Shown piece by piece: positions 23,992 to 33,397 of a stretch of 39,305 bases of DNA; the first letter of the stretch is position 1; each line of letters starts with the position of its first letter. The DNA is taken from the NCBI GenBank assembly GCA_024413875.1, contig JAKSVY010000006.1:1-39305 (forward strand), written 5' to 3'. Under the pieces are notes generated by a model that was given only the letters and a program-made list of their open reading frames with translations, had not been told where the DNA came from and did no database searches. The stretch comes from Bacilli bacterium (GTDB lineage Bacteria > Bacillota_I > Bacilli_A > RFN20 > CAG-826). A program made the translations under genes and the position numbers.

Positions 23992-25707
23992 TTATTTAAT
24001 ATTATTAATGTTTCTAATTCTTTCGATTTGATCTTTAGTTAGTTTAGATTTTCTATCATAGGTATAAAAACCATTGCATTCTTGCTCAACATCATATAAT
24101 TGAGTATAACAAAAACCACTAATCTTATTACATTTATATATTAAATTCACAAGCTCTTCATATCGTCTAATGAATGCTTCAGAATCACTTTCGCCTTTTC
24201 CGTATCCCCAGTCTTCTTTTGCCTCAACTGGACCAACATTAATTGAACCAACATTATTATCTTCATTAGCAGTAAATTTGATTCCGCCAAACTCACTAAA
24301 GTTTACAGGGACACCGTCTTTATATTTAATGTTTTCATCATCACAATATAAAAGAGGAATTTCCATTTTGCCTTCAAACTCAATTTCATCTAAATATTTT
24401 TTAATTGATTGAATGTCTTCATAACAATGGAAGTCAAATAAATCTGTCTTATTTGAATGGTGTCCACCACTAACATCAATACAAGGTCTAGATGGATCAA
24501 CCTTCTTAGTGAACTCATATACTAATTCAATAAATCTAACATCTCTTTTTTCTTTATTGTTTTCCCATGTTCCCCAAACTTCATTTAATGGGCACCAAGT
24601 AATAATTGATGGGTGTGAATAATCTCTTTCAACAGCTTCTTCCCATTCTTGAAGATATCTACCAACAAACGATAAGTTTGAGTAATCAACGCCCCAGCTA
24701 GGATATTCGCCCCAAACAAGATAACCTTTGATATCAGCAAGATAAAGAAAACGCGGATCAAACACTTTTTGATGCAATCTCGCTCCATTAAACCCTAATT
24801 CAATCGCAATATTGATATCATTTTCAAGTTCATTGATATCTTTGCATGTGTAAATGCCATCTGGATAATAGCCTTGATCTAACACTAATTTTTGGAATAC
24901 TTTTTTATTATTTAAGTAAAAATCAAATCCACGATATTCAACATCGCGTAACCCAAAATAAGTAAAAACCATGTCATCTTGGTATGTTACTTTAACATCA
25001 TAAATTTCGCCTTTACTTATTTCCCACGAATGAACTTCAGGTAAAGCTACAGTTGTAATGTCTTTAAATTTAATATCTTTAGAATAAGAAGTTACTAAAT
25101 GATTTTTGTAGTAAATATAAACATTAAGTGTTCCTTCTCCGTTAGAAATAACTTCAATTGATGCTGATGCGTTCTTCAAAGAAGGGGTGATTTTTATGCT
25201 CTTAATATAATCTTTTGGTCTACGTTCAATCCAAACATTTTGCCAAATGCCAGTTGTTCTTGTGTAAAAACAGCCAAAAGATTCCTTTTTATGTGATTGT
25301 TTACCAGTTGGGCAATGTCTTTGTTCATTATCGAAAACTTCAAGCAATAACTCATTTTCACCAACTTTGAGATATTTAGTGATATTAAATTCAAATGGAG
25401 TGTACCCACCAACATGCGAGCCTACATATTCACCATTTACAAATAATGATGAACGATAATCAACCGCTCCAAAATGAATGACTACTTCGTTGTTCAATTC
25501 TTCAATGCTTAATTGTTTTTTATAGTAACAATGATAAATAAAATCAGTGTGTCCAATTCCAGATAATTTACTTTCTGGACAAAATGGAACATTAATCTTT
25601 TTGTAAAGATTATTATCAAAACTAAAAAACCAATCATCATTAATGATGTTGGTATTTTTTCTAATAAATATAGGATTTGGGTAATTCAATTTACTAATTA
25701 TATTCAT
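23992..25707 (-). CDS. Glycoside hydrolase family 2
   Basis: 571-aa cytoplasmic retaining glycosidase. The N-terminal jelly-roll sugar-binding domain (about 15-170) includes FGAVDYRSSLFVNGEYVGSHVGGYTPFEFNIT. A short Ig-like sandwich (170-255) follows, then the barrel, with GFNGARLHQKVFDPRFLYLAD, acid/base E376 in CPLNEVWG and nucleophile E472 in VNFSEFGG. This is short for GH2 (lacZ-type enzymes exceed 1000 aa) but normal for the compact three-domain group. Beta-galactosidase, beta-glucuronidase and beta-mannosidase activities occur in the family; with GH112 nearby a beta-galactosidase-like role is attractive but unproven. It lies 9 bases after the second permease gene, without a strong ribosome site, in the importer operon, so it probably acts on imported oligosaccharides. 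Confidence 0.88.
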   Translation of the reverse strand: MNIISKLNYPNPIFIRKNTNIINDDWFFSFDNNLYKKINVPFCPESKLSGIGHTDFIYHCYYKKQLSIEELNNEVVIHFGAVDYRSSLFVNGEYVGSHVGGYTPFEFNITKYLKVGENELLLEVFDNEQRHCPTGKQSHKKESFGCFYTRTTGIWQNVWIERRPKDYIKSIKITPSLKNASASIEVISNGEGTLNVYIYYKNHLVTSYSKDIKFKDITTVALPEVHSWEISKGEIYDVKVTYQDDMVFTYFGLRDVEYRGFDFYLNNKKVFQKLVLDQGYYPDGIYTCKDINELENDINIAIELGFNGARLHQKVFDPRFLYLADIKGYLVWGEYPSWGVDYSNLSFVGRYLQEWEEAVERDYSHPSIITWCPLNEVWGTWENNKEKRDVRFIELVYEFTKKVDPSRPCIDVSGGHHSNKTDLFDFHCYEDIQSIKKYLDEIEFEGKMEIPLLYCDDENIKYKDGVPVNFSEFGGIKFTANEDNNVGSINVGPVEAKEDWGYGKGESDSEAFIRRYEELVNLIYKCNKISGFCYTQLYDVEQECNGFYTYDRKSKLTKDQIERIRNINNIK

Positions 25708-25716
25708 AATTATTTA

Positions 25717-26616
25717 TTATTCTTTATCTCCACCAGCTGAAAGGTTTGCCATAAGTCTCTTGCTGAAGACAACAAACAAGATTAAGACTGGCATCAACAT
25801 TAAAATACAGCCAGTAATCTTAAGTGGAATACTTGAAATTGTATTATCTGTACTTGTGTTAAATCTCCACATGCCATATGCAAGAGTTGGATATGATGGC
25901 ATAAACATCATTGGAGTGTAGTAATCATTCCAGAATGTAATGAATTGAAGTAAGAATACTGTAAAGAATAAAGGTAAAACTTGTGGGAGCATAATTCTAA
26001 AGAAAATATAGAAATAATTTGCCCCATCAATTCTTGCTGCCTCTTCATTAGCTTTAGAAAATGATTTAAATCTTGCGTGGAAGATTAAATAATACATTGA
26101 AATAAAGTGGCACTTTAAAAACCAAACACCATAGATTTTGTCATATATTCCTAATGCTTTTGCTATTTGAAGTTCACTTGGCAAAGATCCAACAATAGGA
26201 AGAGCTAATGCGATAATAACAAATACATTAAGGATTTTTGAAAATACGTTATCGAATCTTGCTGTTAAATAGCCAACCATGCAACAAACAAATGTCGAAA
26301 GGAAAGCTGCACCAATAGCATAGAATGAAGAGTAGCCAAACATATAAATAAGAGTTGGATATGTATTTGGCTCATCACCTTTGCCTTTGACTTCAACATA
26401 GAATTTTTCAAATGCAGTAATGTAGTTAGAGAATTTCCAATCGAGTGGGAACGGAACAGGGTTATATAAATCTTCTGGATCTTGAATAGATTGGAAAATA
26501 CCCCAAATAAGTGGGATTAAAATGGCCAATGTGACAATGATTAAAATTATCGCAATAATCACATAAAGTGGCGATTTTTCTCTAAATAATTTAGATGGTC
26601 TTCTCTTTCTATTCAT
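25717..26616 (-). CDS. Carbohydrate ABC transporter permease (MalG/AraQ type)
   Basis: 299-aa inner-membrane permease with six predicted helices. The EAA loop that contacts the ATPase is EEAARIDGANYFYIFFRIMLPQVLP, and the hydrophobic N-terminal segment VIIAIILIIVTLAILIPLIWG follows a basic start. The ATG at 26616 is chosen over the in-frame GTG at 26619; either start overlaps the end of the preceding permease gene (8 bases for the ATG), suggesting translational coupling. It would pair with the MalF-type permease and the solute-binding lipoprotein. The ATPase partner is most likely the MsmK-like protein in the divergent operon. Substrate is not readable from the permease. Confidence 0.9.
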   Translation of the reverse strand: MNRKRRPSKLFREKSPLYVIIAIILIIVTLAILIPLIWGIFQSIQDPEDLYNPVPFPLDWKFSNYITAFEKFYVEVKGKGDEPNTYPTLIYMFGYSSFYAIGAAFLSTFVCCMVGYLTARFDNVFSKILNVFVIIALALPIVGSLPSELQIAKALGIYDKIYGVWFLKCHFISMYYLIFHARFKSFSKANEEAARIDGANYFYIFFRIMLPQVLPLFFTVFLLQFITFWNDYYTPMMFMPSYPTLAYGMWRFNTSTDNTISSIPLKITGCILMLMPVLILFVVFSKRLMANLSAGGDKE

Positions 26617-27511
26617 CACTTGGCCCCACCTTATTTAATAATTTTCTAACACCTAAAGTAATTGGAATAATGATAACAGTTAAAATTAAACCAAATGCCG
26701 CTAAATAAGGGTATTCAGTATTAGATGCTCGATATGTAAGTTTATAAAGTAAGTAACCAATTGTAATAAATTTAGTTTCAGCATTATTACCATATAAACT
26801 GAATAAGTTAAATTGATTTAGGAACAATGTTGCGAGGCCTGTAACTAAAATGGTTACTAATGTTGGCCAAACATGAGGAAGAACTACTTTGAAGAAAATT
26901 TGAAATGGAGTAGCTCCATCAATCTTTGCGGCTTCTACAGTTGAATCATTTACTGATGCCATTGCGCCAGATAAAAGAAGTGTATTAGTGCCAAATCCAG
27001 TGATAATCATGTAGAAAATTAACATTAACATAGTTGTGTCCGGATTAGACATTAAACCCATGATTTCTTTTCCACTTGTTTGGAAAACAACTGAAGGAAT
27101 AAATGTATCTACAAAATATTTAAATAAGATAACCATGACAATACTACTAGCAATTGCAGGGAAATAAAGCATTGTTTTAAAAAAGTTTGCTGCAGGTTTC
27201 TTACGATAAATATAGTAAGCGAACAATAATGCTAATGGTATGTTAACACCGGTAGTAATAGCATAGACCAATAAAGAGTTTTTAAATGCGTACGCCCATC
27301 TAATATCATTGAATAAATCAAAGAAAACCTGTTTAAAGTTATCAAATCCGTATTTAACACCATCAACTGTGTAAGATTTAAAAGCTAAAACAAAGGAGTT
27401 AAAATTAACACCGAAATAAAAGATGCAGATTTGAATTACCGGAATGGCAATCATCACACAATAAAAAATTAATTGTTCTCTTTTATCTGAATATTTTCTT
27501 TTAGCTTTCAT
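26609..27511 (-). CDS. Carbohydrate ABC transporter permease (MalF/UgpA type)
   Basis: 300-aa inner-membrane permease, about six helices beginning LIFYCVMIAIPVIQICIFYFG. The EAA loop is VEAAKIDGATPFQIFFKVVLPHVWP. It follows the solute-binding protein gene by 9 bases and overlaps the next permease. It forms the membrane pore of a class-1 oligosaccharide importer with its MalG-type neighbour. A weak GAGGA lies 13 bases before the ATG. Confidence 0.9.
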   Translation of the reverse strand: MKAKRKYSDKREQLIFYCVMIAIPVIQICIFYFGVNFNSFVLAFKSYTVDGVKYGFDNFKQVFFDLFNDIRWAYAFKNSLLVYAITTGVNIPLALLFAYYIYRKKPAANFFKTMLYFPAIASSIVMVILFKYFVDTFIPSVVFQTSGKEIMGLMSNPDTTMLMLIFYMIITGFGTNTLLLSGAMASVNDSTVEAAKIDGATPFQIFFKVVLPHVWPTLVTILVTGLATLFLNQFNLFSLYGNNAETKFITIGYLLYKLTYRASNTEYPYLAAFGLILTVIIIPITLGVRKLLNKVGPSDE

Positions 27512-27520
27512 TTATTTAAA

Positions 27521-29227
27521 TTAATCCTCAAAGAAATTAGAGTAACTGTTTTCCCATGAAGCTTTCGATCTTAATGCTTCTAAGCCAAGGAAATATTCTT
27601 TTGCAGTAACCTTGTCGTTACGCATTGCTGTATGTGGTAAAGAATATGGTGTTTGTTTACCATTTTTAATAACATTAGTTTCCCAATATGTTTCAACACC
27701 AAATGCGGAAGCATTGTTTTTATAAATTGCAGAGTTAGCATATGGATATACGATATCTGAATTTCTTCTTAATTCTAAAACATCTCTAGAGTAAGGTGAA
27801 AGTTTAGAAAGTGTATCCTCAGTTACTTCATAATTTATTGATTTAGGTGTACCTGTTACTGCTGTCCATTCATTCAATGAGACATCAGTATATAAGAATT
27901 GCATAAAGTCTAATGCTAGTTCCTTTTTATATTCTTCAATTGAACTCTTAATGAAAGCGCCTGAACATAAGTAATCAACAAGTGTATTAGCTTGTCCAAT
28001 TTTGTCAGATGTTGCCTTAGGGAATGGCATAAATCCGAAATTACGAGCAGTTCTACTTGTTTTGTTAGCACCATACTTCTTTTCCATAGCAGCAAAACCA
28101 CCAGAATCATTGACTTCGTTTTCCCAGTAGTTAGATTCGATAAACATACCATATCTCTTAGCATTACCATAACCACCATTGATGTAACTCTTTTGAGCAT
28201 CAATATGAGAAAGCGTTCCGAAACATTCGTTATCAAAATAACCACCATTTACTAAACCTTCTGTAAATTTTAAAGAATAATAACGTCCAGCTTGTTTTGC
28301 TAATTGATAACCGTTTCTAGAAGTAATAGGCAAATCACCAATAACTGGATTATCTACACCATCAAAGCCATTAACAATATTATTAGCAGTGCCCTTGAAA
28401 GTATAGTTTAACATTGTTTGATCTAAACCTTCATAGGCTGCCATTAAAGCAGTTGAAAACCATTGATAATAGATTGGTGTTGAACCAGTAAAAAGAATTG
28501 GTGAAATACCAACAGTGTTTTTCATTCTATTACATAATTTGAAGAAATCATCATATGTTGCAGGTAAACCATCATCATATGTTCCAGGAAGTCCGTCTGG
28601 ACCATAAGATTTTTCTTGATCCTCAGAAACAATAAAACCTTCATCGCTATTTGCTGTGTCTAATGCAAAATAGAGACATTCATCTGCAAAGAAGTCTTTG
28701 TCGTATGTAATGCCAGAAAAGCCTTGATAGTGAGGGAGTGTATAATAATGTCCATCAACATTGTAATAGTTCTTTTGTTCAGTAGTTAATTTATCTTCAA
28801 TTGACTTTGTTTCACCATATTTAGTTAATTTTTCAGTAACAATATCAGTTAAATCAAGTGCCCATCCACTACGAACAATATCGTAATAGTATGCCCATTC
28901 TGTGAAGAAAATATCGTCACGGTTAGAAGACATGCCTGCTAATAAATCACTAGCGCCGTTTTTGTTGTTATCAATCCAAATTTGGACACCCTTCTTACCT
29001 TCTTGATAAACATCATCTTTATGTAATTCTTCATATCTCTTCGCAGCTTCTTGTAACCATTTGTAACCAAATGCACCGTTAAAGTTGCTACAGTAAACAA
29101 TTGTTTTAGATTTATCAAGTTCTTGGTTGTCACCATCTGGTCTAGATGTTGCAGGCTTACAACCTGTTGCAAGTGTTGCACCAAAAGCAGCAACTGCAAT
29201 TAAATTAATAATAGATTTGCGGTTCAT
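27521..29227 (-). CDS. Extracellular sugar-binding lipoprotein (ABC transporter, family 1)
   Basis: 568-aa lipoprotein with signal peptide and lipobox LATGC (C23). The mature protein has the features of family 1 sugar-binding proteins: an N-terminal VYCSNFNGAFGYKWLQEAAKRYEE lobe, a central YYTLPHYQGFSGITYDKDFF hinge, and a C-terminal LDFMQFLYTDVSLNEWTAVTGTP tail. At 568 residues it is longer than typical (about 400-450), within the range of the large oligosaccharide-binding group. The ATG at 29227 is chosen over one at 29257 because AAGGAG is 7 bases upstream and the signal peptide then begins normally. It is first gene of the importer operon, preceded by the shared operator motif. It would deliver an oligosaccharide to the two permeases. 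Confidence 0.9.
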   Translation of the reverse strand: MNRKSIINLIAVAAFGATLATGCKPATSRPDGDNQELDKSKTIVYCSNFNGAFGYKWLQEAAKRYEELHKDDVYQEGKKGVQIWIDNNKNGASDLLAGMSSNRDDIFFTEWAYYYDIVRSGWALDLTDIVTEKLTKYGETKSIEDKLTTEQKNYYNVDGHYYTLPHYQGFSGITYDKDFFADECLYFALDTANSDEGFIVSEDQEKSYGPDGLPGTYDDGLPATYDDFFKLCNRMKNTVGISPILFTGSTPIYYQWFSTALMAAYEGLDQTMLNYTFKGTANNIVNGFDGVDNPVIGDLPITSRNGYQLAKQAGRYYSLKFTEGLVNGGYFDNECFGTLSHIDAQKSYINGGYGNAKRYGMFIESNYWENEVNDSGGFAAMEKKYGANKTSRTARNFGFMPFPKATSDKIGQANTLVDYLCSGAFIKSSIEEYKKELALDFMQFLYTDVSLNEWTAVTGTPKSINYEVTEDTLSKLSPYSRDVLELRRNSDIVYPYANSAIYKNNASAFGVETYWETNVIKNGKQTPYSLPHTAMRNDKVTAKEYFLGLEALRSKASWENSYSNFFED

Positions 29228-29271
29228 AGAGGTACTCCTTTTTAATGTATTAAACAAGTTTTATCAATTGT

Positions 29272-29334
29272 ATTATATAAAAGCCACCAATGCTTAAAAT
29301 GGCATAAATTAATACTTTATTTGCATTTTTTTAC
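29272..29334 (-). promoter_or_regulatory. Promoter and operator of the importer operon
   Basis: On the minus strand GTAAAAAAATGCAAATA (plus 29318-29334) precedes TATAAT (plus 29272-29277), with exactly 41 bases between TGCAAAT and TATAAT, as at 23.1 kb and 30.9 kb. No good -35 is present, consistent with activator dependence. Confidence 0.7.
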
Positions 29335-29351
29335 TTTTCTTTACAAAACAC

Positions 29352-30869
29352 TTATTTTTGTTTAACTATTACACTAGATTGGGAGCCTACTATAATATAG
29401 TCACCTTCAACATTAATAATTCCATCAGAAAAAATAATTGATCCACAATTTGCAATCTTTACATCATTTTTAGAAGGGTTAACAACCACTAAATCATCAT
29501 TTCTATAATATGAAATATAATGGTTTTCACCATAATTTACGACTTTAAAGTTATTGCCTTGAAGCGATTCATCATCTTTTCTTAATTTAATAATATTTTT
29601 AATAAGATAATATACCGAATTTTTATCATTTATTTTTGCTTCAACTGATGTGGTGTGATCAGTTGGTAAAAAGATATCTTCAGGTCTACAATCAGAGAAT
29701 CCTTGATTCAAAGAATCATCCCATTGCATTGGAGTTCTTGAACCTGTTCTTGCATAACCACATTCTTTTGAATCAATATCTGTTCTAAATAGCATAGCAA
29801 TTTCATCACCATAATAAAGGAATGGAATTCCAGGTAAAGTGAATGCTAAAACATAGAATAATCTTAATTCTTTTTCATCTAAAAACTTCATTGGTCTTCC
29901 GGTATCATGGTTACATGTTATGAATGAGTAATAACCATTATCTTTATTGCGGTAGACCAAATCTTCATATTCTTTTAAACTTTGAGAAATATCTAGTTCT
30001 GAATTTAATTTTAAGAAAGAAGCCTTTCCAAAATGCTCTTTTCTTAATAAATTACATTGGAATGAATCTGGGAAATCTAATGCAAAGTCAGCATCAAATC
30101 CAGCCTTAAAAGAATTGTCTGGATCATTCCATTCACTAACAAAGAAAGAATTAGAATAATTCTTTTTCACTCTATCAAAGATATATTTCCATACCTCAAT
30201 AGTGCCTTCATAATTAACATCAGCTTTAACTAGTGAAGACGCCATATCAACTCTAAACCCATCAACACCTAAATCTAACCAGAAATTGCATATTTTTACA
30301 ATTAAATCACGTGCTTGGTATGTTCTCTTGTCTTTATAAGACATTTGCCAATGTGGGTATTTTATTTCGTTCCAACCAAAGTTGAATGCTGGTTGGGTTG
30401 CAAAAAAGTTAATCATATATGCGCCATCTCTATTTGTTTTTCCAGCCATAAATCTATATTCTTTTGGAATATCAAAAGCATAGTTGGTCCAAATGTATAA
30501 GTCATCGTATTCAGATTTTTTTGGACTGCCGCTTAATTTAAACATTTCATTCTCTTCACTTGAATGCCCTGCAACTAAATCAACAATTAATTTAATACCA
30601 GCATCATGAAGTTTATTTACAAGTTCTTTAAAATCTTCTTCAGTGCCAAATCTTGGAGATACTTTGAAGAAATCTCTAACATCATAACCTCCATCCATAA
30701 AAGGTGAGTCATAATGTGGATTAAGCCAAATTGCATTAATACCTAAATCTTTTAGGTAATCAATTTTTGAAATAATACCTTGGATATCACCATATCCATC
30801 GCCATTACTATCCTTGAAAGAGTTAGGATATATTTCATAAAAAACAAGATTTTTGAAGTTTGTGTTCAT
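29352..30869 (-). CDS. GH13 alpha-glucosidase/amylase-family enzyme
   Basis: 505-aa cytoplasmic alpha-glucan-active enzyme. The N-terminal calcium-type loop is DSNGDGYGDIQG. The GH13 conserved regions appear as DLVAGHSS (region I), GFRVDMASS with nucleophile D208, FFVSEWNDP with acid/base E246, and CNHDTGRP with D322. Typical of the oligo-1,6-glucosidase/alpha-glucosidase subfamilies; the exact bond is not clear. The C-terminal beta-domain ends SSVIVKQK. The ATG at 30869 is chosen over a GTG at 30881 because GAGGTG lies just upstream of it. It is transcribed alone, divergently from the Gfo operon and sharing its operator region. It may process stored or imported alpha-glucosides rather than the galactosyl glycan. 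Confidence 0.88.
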   Translation of the reverse strand: MNTNFKNLVFYEIYPNSFKDSNGDGYGDIQGIISKIDYLKDLGINAIWLNPHYDSPFMDGGYDVRDFFKVSPRFGTEEDFKELVNKLHDAGIKLIVDLVAGHSSEENEMFKLSGSPKKSEYDDLYIWTNYAFDIPKEYRFMAGKTNRDGAYMINFFATQPAFNFGWNEIKYPHWQMSYKDKRTYQARDLIVKICNFWLDLGVDGFRVDMASSLVKADVNYEGTIEVWKYIFDRVKKNYSNSFFVSEWNDPDNSFKAGFDADFALDFPDSFQCNLLRKEHFGKASFLKLNSELDISQSLKEYEDLVYRNKDNGYYSFITCNHDTGRPMKFLDEKELRLFYVLAFTLPGIPFLYYGDEIAMLFRTDIDSKECGYARTGSRTPMQWDDSLNQGFSDCRPEDIFLPTDHTTSVEAKINDKNSVYYLIKNIIKLRKDDESLQGNNFKVVNYGENHYISYYRNDDLVVVNPSKNDVKIANCGSIIFSDGIINVEGDYIIVGSQSSVIVKQK

Positions 30870-30889
30870 AAAGCACCTCACTGCGAATG

Positions 30890-30920
30890 ATTATACAATA
30901 ACAGCAATAAAAAGTGGCAA
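30890..30920 (-). promoter_or_regulatory. Promoter of the GH13 gene
   Basis: On the minus strand TATAAT (plus 30890-30895) lies 20 bases before the ATG. A candidate -35 TTGCCA (plus 30915-30920) is 19 bases upstream, a little long. The shared TGCAAAT operator (30924-30940) lies immediately upstream, so both divergent genes could be controlled from one site. Confidence 0.5.
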
Positions 30921-30986
30921 TATGTAAAAAATTGCAAATAGTTTATTTAATATGTAAAAGAATTGAGGTTGTTTTATTTTTATAAT
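30918..30986 (+). promoter_or_regulatory. Promoter and operator of the Gfo/ATPase operon
   Basis: GTAAAAAATTGCAAATA (30924-30940) precedes TATAAT (30981-30986) with exactly 41 bases between TGCAAAT and TATAAT. An imperfect direct repeat of the site (AATATGTAAAA...ATTG at 30919 and again 30 bases later) overlaps the -35 position. Paired direct sites of this kind fit an AraC-type activator contacting polymerase. AGGAGA lies 9 bases before the ATG at 31024. Confidence 0.7.
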
Positions 30987-31023
30987 TTACTTAATTGTTT
31001 CAACAGTTAGGAGAAATAAAGTT

Positions 31024-32265
31024 ATGTTAAAGTACGTATTAATCGGATATGGACAAAGAGGTAGCTTCTATGTTGATGCATTATCTAGAAAAGAAAATGT
31101 TCAACTAGTTGCTGTATGTGATCCTAGCCAAATTAAGTTAGATTTAGCAAAAAGCAAATATAACTTAGATGATTCGCAATTATTTTCAAATGTTGATGAT
31201 CTTTTTTCGAAAGGAAAATTAGGTGATTTTGCAATTATTGCTTCTTGTGATCAACACCACTATAAACAAGCTGTAAAAGCCATGGAACTTGGTTACCATT
31301 TGATTCTTGAAAAACCAATTGCTCAAACAAAGCAAGAATGTATCGATATTGCAAACATTGCAAGAAAATTGAATAGGCATGTTTATGTATGCCATGTTTT
31401 AAGATATGCCCCTATTTACACTACAATCAAAGAAATGATTGCAAGCGGGGATTTTGGTGATGTTGTTTCTATTTCTCAAACAGAACATGTTGGTTGGTGG
31501 CACCAAGCCCACAGTTATGTCCGTGGTAACTGGAGAAGAAGTGAAGATACATCTCCAATGATCGTTGCAAAATGCTGCCACGACTTAGATTTATTTGTAT
31601 GGTTAACTGGTAAAAACTGCAAAAAGATTACATCTTTTGGCTCATTAACATACTTTAAAAAAGAAAATGCTCCTGAAGGAAGCGGCACCCATTGTCACAA
31701 TTGTTCAATCAAAGATAAATGTATTTACAATTGCGTTAATTTCTACACTAAATATCCTGCTTTTGCTTTTGCGTCAGGTCAATATTGTGGTGATCCTGAA
31801 GATAAAGAGGCTATTAAAGAGGCATTTACTAAAGATGAAAACCCATATACAAGATGTGTTTTTAAATGCGATAATGATGTTGTAGACCATCAAGTTGTAA
31901 ATATGTTATTTGATGATGGTGTTACTGCCCAATTAACAATGACTGCATTCTGCGAAGGCGGAATTAGAACTATTAGAGTTCACTGTATTAAAGGGTTTAT
32001 CGAAGCCAGTATGCTCGATAATGTCATTAAATATGAAATCTATGGCCAAGAAACAAAAGAACTTAAAGTTGATGTTGGTGAAACATTCGGTGGCCATGGT
32101 GGCGGTGATACAAAGATGGTTGATGATATTATTGATGATTTAGAAGGAAAAACTGGAAGTTTAGGTTTAACAAGTATTGATAAATCAATCATGTCTCACA
32201 TTATGGGATTTGATGCTGAAGAATCTAGACTCAATGATGGAAAAGTTATTGATATTGAATATTAA
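31024..32265 (+). CDS. Gfo/Idh/MocA-family NAD(P)-dependent oxidoreductase
   Basis: 413 aa. N-terminal Rossmann fold with GYGQRG (8-13), and the family EKP motif at 96-98 (LILEKPIAQT). The C-terminal domain holds KCCHDLDL, where H186 is the probable catalytic histidine. A cysteine insertion C224-x2-C227-x5-C233-x3-C237 (HCHNCSIKDKC) follows, a likely structural metal site seen in some sugar-oxidising members. These enzymes oxidise or reduce hydroxyls of sugars and cyclitols, some at C3 of intact glycosides. The substrate here is unknown. It heads an operon with the sugar-importer ATPase and a second FAD oxidoreductase, which supports a sugar-catabolic role. TAGGAGA provides a good ribosome site. 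Confidence 0.85.
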   Translation: MLKYVLIGYGQRGSFYVDALSRKENVQLVAVCDPSQIKLDLAKSKYNLDDSQLFSNVDDLFSKGKLGDFAIIASCDQHHYKQAVKAMELGYHLILEKPIAQTKQECIDIANIARKLNRHVYVCHVLRYAPIYTTIKEMIASGDFGDVVSISQTEHVGWWHQAHSYVRGNWRRSEDTSPMIVAKCCHDLDLFVWLTGKNCKKITSFGSLTYFKKENAPEGSGTHCHNCSIKDKCIYNCVNFYTKYPAFAFASGQYCGDPEDKEAIKEAFTKDENPYTRCVFKCDNDVVDHQVVNMLFDDGVTAQLTMTAFCEGGIRTIRVHCIKGFIEASMLDNVIKYEIYGQETKELKVDVGETFGGHGGGDTKMVDDIIDDLEGKTGSLGLTSIDKSIMSHIMGFDAEESRLNDGKVIDIEY

Positions 32266-32276
32266 AAGGAGAAACT

Positions 32277-33395
32277 ATGGCTACATTAAGTTTTAGACGC
32301 ATTGAAAAAACTTACTACAATGGTAAAAATGAAAACAAAGTTGTCTTTGATTTCAATCTTGAAATTGCAGATAAGGAATTTATTGTCTTTGTAGGACCTT
32401 CTGGTTGTGGTAAATCCACTACTTTAAGAATGGTTGCAGGTCTTGAAGAAATCACAGGTGGCGAGCTCTATATTGACGATGTATTAGTAAACGAAGTTTC
32501 TCCAAAAGAAAGAGATATTGCAATGGTTTTCCAAAACTATGCTTTATACCCACACATGACTGTTTTTGATAATATGGCTTTTGGATTAAAGTTAAGAAAA
32601 TATCCAAAAGAAGATATTAATCAAAGAGTTCATGAAGCTGCAGAAATTCTCGGTTTAACACCATACTTAAAAAGAAAGCCAAAAGCACTTTCAGGTGGTC
32701 AACGTCAACGTGTTGCCTTAGGTAGAGCAATTGTTAGAACCCCAAAGGTCTTCTTAATGGATGAACCATTATCTAACCTTGACGCAAAACTTCGTGTTCA
32801 AATGAGAAGTGAAATTGCTAAAATTCATAAACGTGTTGGTTCTACTTCAATCTATGTTACCCACGATCAAATAGAAGCTATGACAATGGCGGATCGTATT
32901 GTTATTATGAAGGATGGGTATATTCAACAAATCGGCACACCAAAAGAGGTTTATAACAAACCTGCAAATGTTTTCGTTGGTGGTTTTATTGGAAGCCCTG
33001 CTATGAACTTCATTGAAGGAAGCGTGTCAAAAGGTTACTTCACATGCAATGATGCCGAAGGAAATGTTATTTTCAAATTAAAATTAGGTAAAGAAAACAC
33101 CACTTTATTAAATGAATATGATGGCAAAAACATCATCTTAGGTATTAGGCCAGAAGATATTTATGTTGCCGGAGATTCATCTAATCAAAATCCAAGTAAT
33201 AAGTTTACTCTCGAATGTGATATCTCTGAATTGCTTGGTAAAGAACTTATTGTGTATTCAAATATTGGTAACAATCGTATTACAATTTCTGCAAAGGCAT
33301 CATATGAAATTGAATCTGGCGATAAAGACGAATATACACTTGATCTCAACAAGCTTCACTTCTTCGATGCTGAAACAAAAAATAGAATTGAATAA
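32277..33395 (+). CDS. Sugar ABC transporter ATPase (MsmK/UgpC/MalK type)
   Basis: 372-aa nucleotide-binding protein. Walker A is GPSGCGKST (40-48), signature LSGGQ (138-142), Walker B VFLMDE (158-163) and switch histidine H196 in YVTHDQIEA. The C-terminal third is a TOBE/MOBE regulatory domain (about 235-370) typical of carbohydrate importers. MsmK-type ATPases often serve several importers. The only permeases in the window are those of the divergent operon, and both promoters carry the same operator, so this is most likely their motor. AAAGGAG is 5 bases before the ATG. Some inducer-exclusion contacts may exist in the TOBE domain but cannot be read. Confidence 0.92.
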   Translation: MATLSFRRIEKTYYNGKNENKVVFDFNLEIADKEFIVFVGPSGCGKSTTLRMVAGLEEITGGELYIDDVLVNEVSPKERDIAMVFQNYALYPHMTVFDNMAFGLKLRKYPKEDINQRVHEAAEILGLTPYLKRKPKALSGGQRQRVALGRAIVRTPKVFLMDEPLSNLDAKLRVQMRSEIAKIHKRVGSTSIYVTHDQIEAMTMADRIVIMKDGYIQQIGTPKEVYNKPANVFVGGFIGSPAMNFIEGSVSKGYFTCNDAEGNVIFKLKLGKENTTLLNEYDGKNIILGIRPEDIYVAGDSSNQNPSNKFTLECDISELLGKELIVYSNIGNNRITISAKASYEIESGDKDEYTLDLNKLHFFDAETKNRIE

Positions 33396-33397
33396 AA

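Noticed and set aside
29228..29257. Upstream ATG giving 10 extra residues to the solute-binding protein
   Set aside because: The strong AAGGAG site sits before the later ATG and the earlier start would spoil the signal peptide.
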